A DNA stretch of 8,533 nucleotides from an uncultured Clostridium sp. (lineage in GTDB: Bacteria > Bacillota > Clostridia > Clostridiales > Clostridiaceae): assembly GCF_937920395.1 (NCBI RefSeq), contig NZ_CALEVF010000068.1, forward strand, positions 1 through 8,533. The letters are read 5' to 3'. How positions within the stretch are numbered: position 1 is the first letter of the stretch; each line of letters begins with the position of its first letter. The notes below the pieces were generated by a model, which ran no database searches, was not told where the DNA came from, and worked only from the letters and a program-made list of their open reading frames with translations. Below, piece by piece: positions 5,689 to 8,533 of the stretch. The position numbers and the translations under genes are program-made.

Positions 5689-5741
5689 ATATTTCGTAAG
5701 CTAAATATACGTACACGAAACAATTGCATACGAAATATATT
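5686..5741. promoter_or_regulatory. Inverted-repeat operator, probable MarR autoregulatory site
   Basis: AATATATTTCGTA (5686-5698) and TACGAAATATATT (5729-5741) are perfect 13-bp inverted arms 30 bp apart. The left arm overlaps the -10 box and start site. A further CACGAAA (5714-5720) in the same sense as the right arm makes three TTTCGT/ACGAAA-type half-sites in all. The right arm ends just before the ribosome binding site. Because transcription would start inside the left arm, the full stem cannot form in the mRNA, so action at the DNA level is favoured. Binding by the MarR protein encoded 16 bp downstream is inferred. Confidence 0.6.
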
Positions 5742-5756
5742 TAAGGTGGTGATTAT

Positions 5757-6197
5757 TTGGAAACATTTAATGAAAGTATAGAAGTTGCAAGACTTTTTCA
5801 AGAGGTTATGCAGTTATTTAAACATAGTATGACTAAGGTACTATGCGATACTGGTATGTCTGCACCTCAAGGTATGGTTTTAGGACTTTTAAGTAAAAAA
5901 AAGAAGATGAAGATAACTGAACTTAGCAAGGAGCTTTGTCTATCAAATAGTACAGTATCTGGAATTATAGACAGGCTTGAAAAACAGAAAATGGTAGTTC
6001 GCGAAAGAAGTGAGAAGGACAAGAGAGTAGTTTATGTAAGTATAGCTCCAAATTTTGAAGGCATGCATAAAACTTTCCATAAACAGTTTGAAAAAAATCT
6101 TGCAGATGTGATGACTAAAGGAAATCCGCAGGAGATTCATAAAATATTTGAGGGCTTAGATGTACTAAAGAAGCTTTTAAAAGATCAACAAAAATAA
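5757..6197 (+). CDS. MarR-family transcriptional regulator
   Basis: A 146-residue winged-helix regulator of standard MarR length. The winged helix covers about 35-98: M-K-I-T-E-L-S-K-E-L leads into the recognition helix SNSTVSGIIDRLEKQ (63-77). The wing follows with D88-K-R90 in the family's usual D-x-R position and the strand VVYVSI. The flanking N- and C-terminal helices form the dimer interface in this family. The start is TTG, chosen because AAGGTGG (5743-5749) lies 7 nt upstream and the frame has no better-placed ATG or GTG. The gene lies directly downstream of a consensus promoter with an operator-like repeat, and 29 bp before an ABC exporter gene. It is most likely a ligand-responsive repressor of its own operon. 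The inducer is unknown. Confidence 0.92.
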   Translation: METFNESIEVARLFQEVMQLFKHSMTKVLCDTGMSAPQGMVLGLLSKKKKMKITELSKELCLSNSTVSGIIDRLEKQKMVVRERSEKDKRVVYVSIAPNFEGMHKTFHKQFEKNLADVMTKGNPQEIHKIFEGLDVLKKLLKDQQK

Positions 6198-6226
6198 AAT
6201 AACAACAATGAATGGAGATGATACTT

Positions 6227-8002
6227 TTGATTAAATTATTTAGATTTCTTAAACAATACACGATGCACATAATTGCAATAGTTATATTGATTTTTATTCA
6301 GGTAATTGCGAATCTTTATTTGCCAACATTAATGGCGGATATAATAGATAAAGGTATAGTTCAAAAGAATGTAGTTCAGAATATTTCATTCCTAGGATAT
6401 AGTGGAGATTTTAAAGGAATAGAATACATTATGAGAATAGGTGTTATTATGCTGATAATTTCAGCAGGTGGTGTTATATGTTCTATTATAGCTTCATTCC
6501 TATCTTCTAAAACTTCTGTTGGACTTGGCAGAATTGTTCGTAATAAATTATTTGCTAAAGTCGAAGGATTTTCACTACACGAGTTTGATAAGGTTGGTAC
6601 AGCCACTCTTATAACAAGGACTACGAATGATGTTACTCAGGTTCAAACAGCAACTGTAATGATTTTTTCAATCATGCTTTTTGCACCTTTAACTGCAATA
6701 GGCGGTATTGTTATGGCTTTAAGAGAAGATGTAACTTTAACTTGGATTTTTGCAGTTGTAATTCCGCTTCTTGGAATTATTATTGGAATAACTCTTATAT
6801 TTGCTATGCCGTTATTTAAATTAATGCAAGTAAAAATAGATAAATTAAATCTTGTGTTACGTGAATCACTTACGGGTATTAGAGTTGTACGTGCATTCAA
6901 TCGTATAAGCACTGAAAAGGCTAGATTTGATGATGCTAACACTGATCTTATGAATAATGCTGTAAAAGTAAATAAGATCATGGCTTTTTTATTGCCAATA
7001 ATGATGTTTATCATGAACGTTACAACAGTTGCTATTATTTGGTTTGGTGCTAAAAGAATAGATACTGGAGGAATGGAAGTTGGTTCATTAATAGCATTTA
7101 TACAATATGGTATGCAAATATTATTTGGATTCTTAATGCTTGCTATGGTATTTATAATGATACCAAGGGCACAAGCATCTGCAATAAGAATAAATGAAGT
7201 ATTAGAGATGGAGCCGGAAATCATTGATCCAAAGGTTACTAAATTAGCTGACAAAAAAAGTGGATATGTTGATTTTAAGGATGTAACATTTAGTTACCCT
7301 GGTGCTGATCAACCAGCCATTAGTAATATAACATTTAGTGCAAGACCAGGTGAAACAACTGCTATTATCGGCGGTACTGGTTCTGGTAAGTCAACTCTTA
7401 TAAATTTAATACCACGTTTTTACGATGCTACTAGTGGGAAAATATTAGTTGATGGAGTAGATGTTCGAGAAATGAGTCAGGAAAGCCTAAGGTCTAAGAT
7501 AGGTTTCGTTCCTCAAAATACGGTACTCTTTACTGGAACTATTGCTGAAAATATTAAATATGGTAAAGATAATGCTACTACTGAAGAAATCCAGCATGCA
7601 GCCACTGTAGCACAAGCTACTGACTTTATTAATGGAATGAAAGAAGGGTATGATCACCCTATTGCCCAGGGAGGTACGAATGTTTCCGGTGGACAAAAAC
7701 AACGTTTATCTATAGCACGTGCTTTAGTTAGACAACCAGAAATATATATATTTGATGATAGTTTTTCAGCACTTGATTTTAAAACTGATGCAAAATTACG
7801 TGCAGCACTTAAAAAAGAAACATCAAAGTCTACAGTAATAATTATTGCCCAAAGAGTTGCAACAGTTATGGATGCAGATAGAATTATAGTAATAGATGAT
7901 GGCATAATTGCAGGTATGGGAACTCACAAGGAACTTTTAACCAGTTGTAAGATATATCATGAAATTGTATCTTCACAGCTTTCAGAGGAGGAATTATCAT
8001 GA
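6227..8002 (+). CDS. ABC exporter half-transporter with degenerate ATP site
   Basis: A fused membrane-ATPase half-transporter of the multidrug/lipid exporter type. An ATG at 6212 gives 596 residues but has no SD. The TTG at 6227 has GGAG 9 nt upstream and yields an N-terminus (M)-I-K-L-F-R-F-L-K-x-Y typical of this group, so I prefer it (591 residues). Numbering from 6212, helices lie near 17-37, 72-97, 147-170, 174-200, 255-280 and 291-316. The ATPase has Walker A GGTGSGKST (387-395), Q-loop Q435, signature VSGGQ (491-495), Walker B IYIFD (511-515) and D-loop SALD (519-522). The residue after Walker B is D516, not Glu, and the switch position is Q547, not His. Both changes mark the degenerate partner in heterodimeric exporters such as TM287/288. 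It overlaps the next half-transporter gene by 4 bp. The substrate is unknown. Confidence 0.93.
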   Translation: MIKLFRFLKQYTMHIIAIVILIFIQVIANLYLPTLMADIIDKGIVQKNVVQNISFLGYSGDFKGIEYIMRIGVIMLIISAGGVICSIIASFLSSKTSVGLGRIVRNKLFAKVEGFSLHEFDKVGTATLITRTTNDVTQVQTATVMIFSIMLFAPLTAIGGIVMALREDVTLTWIFAVVIPLLGIIIGITLIFAMPLFKLMQVKIDKLNLVLRESLTGIRVVRAFNRISTEKARFDDANTDLMNNAVKVNKIMAFLLPIMMFIMNVTTVAIIWFGAKRIDTGGMEVGSLIAFIQYGMQILFGFLMLAMVFIMIPRAQASAIRINEVLEMEPEIIDPKVTKLADKKSGYVDFKDVTFSYPGADQPAISNITFSARPGETTAIIGGTGSGKSTLINLIPRFYDATSGKILVDGVDVREMSQESLRSKIGFVPQNTVLFTGTIAENIKYGKDNATTEEIQHAATVAQATDFINGMKEGYDHPIAQGGTNVSGGQKQRLSIARALVRQPEIYIFDDSFSALDFKTDAKLRAALKKETSKSTVIIIAQRVATVMDADRIIVIDDGIIAGMGTHKELLTSCKIYHEIVSSQLSEEELS

Positions 8003-8533
8003 GTGAAAAAAAGGAAAATAACACACAAAGAGGGGGCATGGGTGGTGGACCAATGGGATCTTTTGCCGGGCCTAAAGTAAAAGCCAAAGATTTCAAAGGT
8101 ACATTGAAAAGGCTTTTAAGTTACTTAAAACCACAAAGGACTAATTTTATCTTAGTTTTTATATTTGCAATCTTCAGTACTGTTTTTACAATAGTTGGAC
8201 CTAAGATTTCAGGAAAAGCTATAACTAGATTAGTTGAAGGTATGATGAATAAATATGGATTGATTCAGTTGCATGCTCAGCAAGCTAAAATAGCAGATTT
8301 AGTAAAAGCTAACCCAGCAGCTGCAAACAGTCCAAAGGTAATTAGTGGCCTTGACCAAATTAAGGCTGGAATTTCTAAAATAATGGATATAAATGGTGGA
8401 AAAATAGATTTCACATATATACGAAATATTATTCTTTTGTTACTTGGATTATATGTAATAAGTACTATTTTTGGGTTCCTTCAACAATATATAATGGCTG
8501 AAGTTGCACAAAAAACTGTATATAATTTACGTA
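7999..8533 (+). CDS. ABC exporter half-transporter, partner subunit (3' truncated by window)
   Basis: Only the first 178 codons are present; the frame is open to the window edge. The ATG overlaps the stop of the preceding gene (ATGA) and has a strong AGAGGAGG site (7985-7991), so the two are translationally coupled. Residues 11-25 are a Gly/Met-rich stretch (GGMGGGPMG) common in this exporter group. An amphipathic segment leads to TM1 (about 50-70), and TM2 lies at about 142-165. Between them are about 70 mostly polar residues that would face outside, longer than in the first subunit. The ATPase domain lies beyond the window. As partner of a degenerate half-transporter it is expected to supply the canonical catalytic Glu and His, but that cannot be checked here. 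Confidence 0.88.
   Translation, partial: MSEKKENNTQRGGMGGGPMGSFAGPKVKAKDFKGTLKRLLSYLKPQRTNFILVFIFAIFSTVFTIVGPKISGKAITRLVEGMMNKYGLIQLHAQQAKIADLVKANPAAANSPKVISGLDQIKAGISKIMDINGGKIDFTYIRNIILLLLGLYVISTIFGFLQQYIMAEVAQKTVYNLR

Noticed and set aside
5686..5741. The marR upstream dyad as an RNA attenuator or riboswitch
   Set aside because: The predicted start site lies within the left arm, so the mRNA would lack most of that arm. There is also no T tract after the right arm.
6643..7254. A 203-codon open frame on the - strand inside the ABC exporter gene
   Set aside because: It is a shadow of the membrane-domain coding sequence. It has no SD and no recognisable motif, and the + strand frame is certain.

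Overview
The window is strongly AT-rich, with purine-rich Shine-Dalgarno sites, short intergenic gaps and clostridial gene families. It looks like a chromosomal segment of a low-GC Firmicute, most likely Clostridium sensu stricto. This rests on composition and protein style only; no database search was possible. No rRNA, tRNA, CRISPR array, transposase or phage gene was seen.

Left block (1-3475, + strand). A terminator of an upstream gene (31-55) is followed by a promoter and a tight three-gene operon. The first gene encodes an uncharacterised protein built from eight exact 22-residue repeats. The second is a MoxR-type AAA+ ATPase. The third is a DUF2201-type protein with an N-terminal HExxH site, an acidic linker and a C-terminal VWA domain with MIDAS residues. 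MoxR plus VWA is a known chaperone-like pairing (RavA-ViaA, NorQ-NorD, CbbQ-CbbO). The repeat protein is a plausible adaptor or client of the pair. This is the best candidate here for an undescribed system.

Middle block (3476-5370). A SemiSWEET-like transporter gene on the - strand faces the operon and is divergent from a stand-alone truA-like pseudouridine synthase gene. Two diverged copies of a roughly 250-285 bp palindromic element occur, one just after the VWA gene and one just after truA. Each can fold into one long imperfect hairpin with smaller hairpins near its apex.

Right block (5371-8533). Two intrinsic terminators bound a gene-free stretch that may encode a small RNA. Then comes a consensus sigma-A promoter whose -10 box lies in a 13-bp-arm inverted repeat, read here as an autoregulatory operator. 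It drives a TTG-started marR gene and two overlapping ABC exporter half-transporter genes, the second cut by the window end. The first half-transporter has a degenerate ATP site (Asp for the catalytic Glu, Gln for the switch His), as in heterodimeric exporters. The block reads as a MarR-repressed heterodimeric multidrug-type efflux operon.
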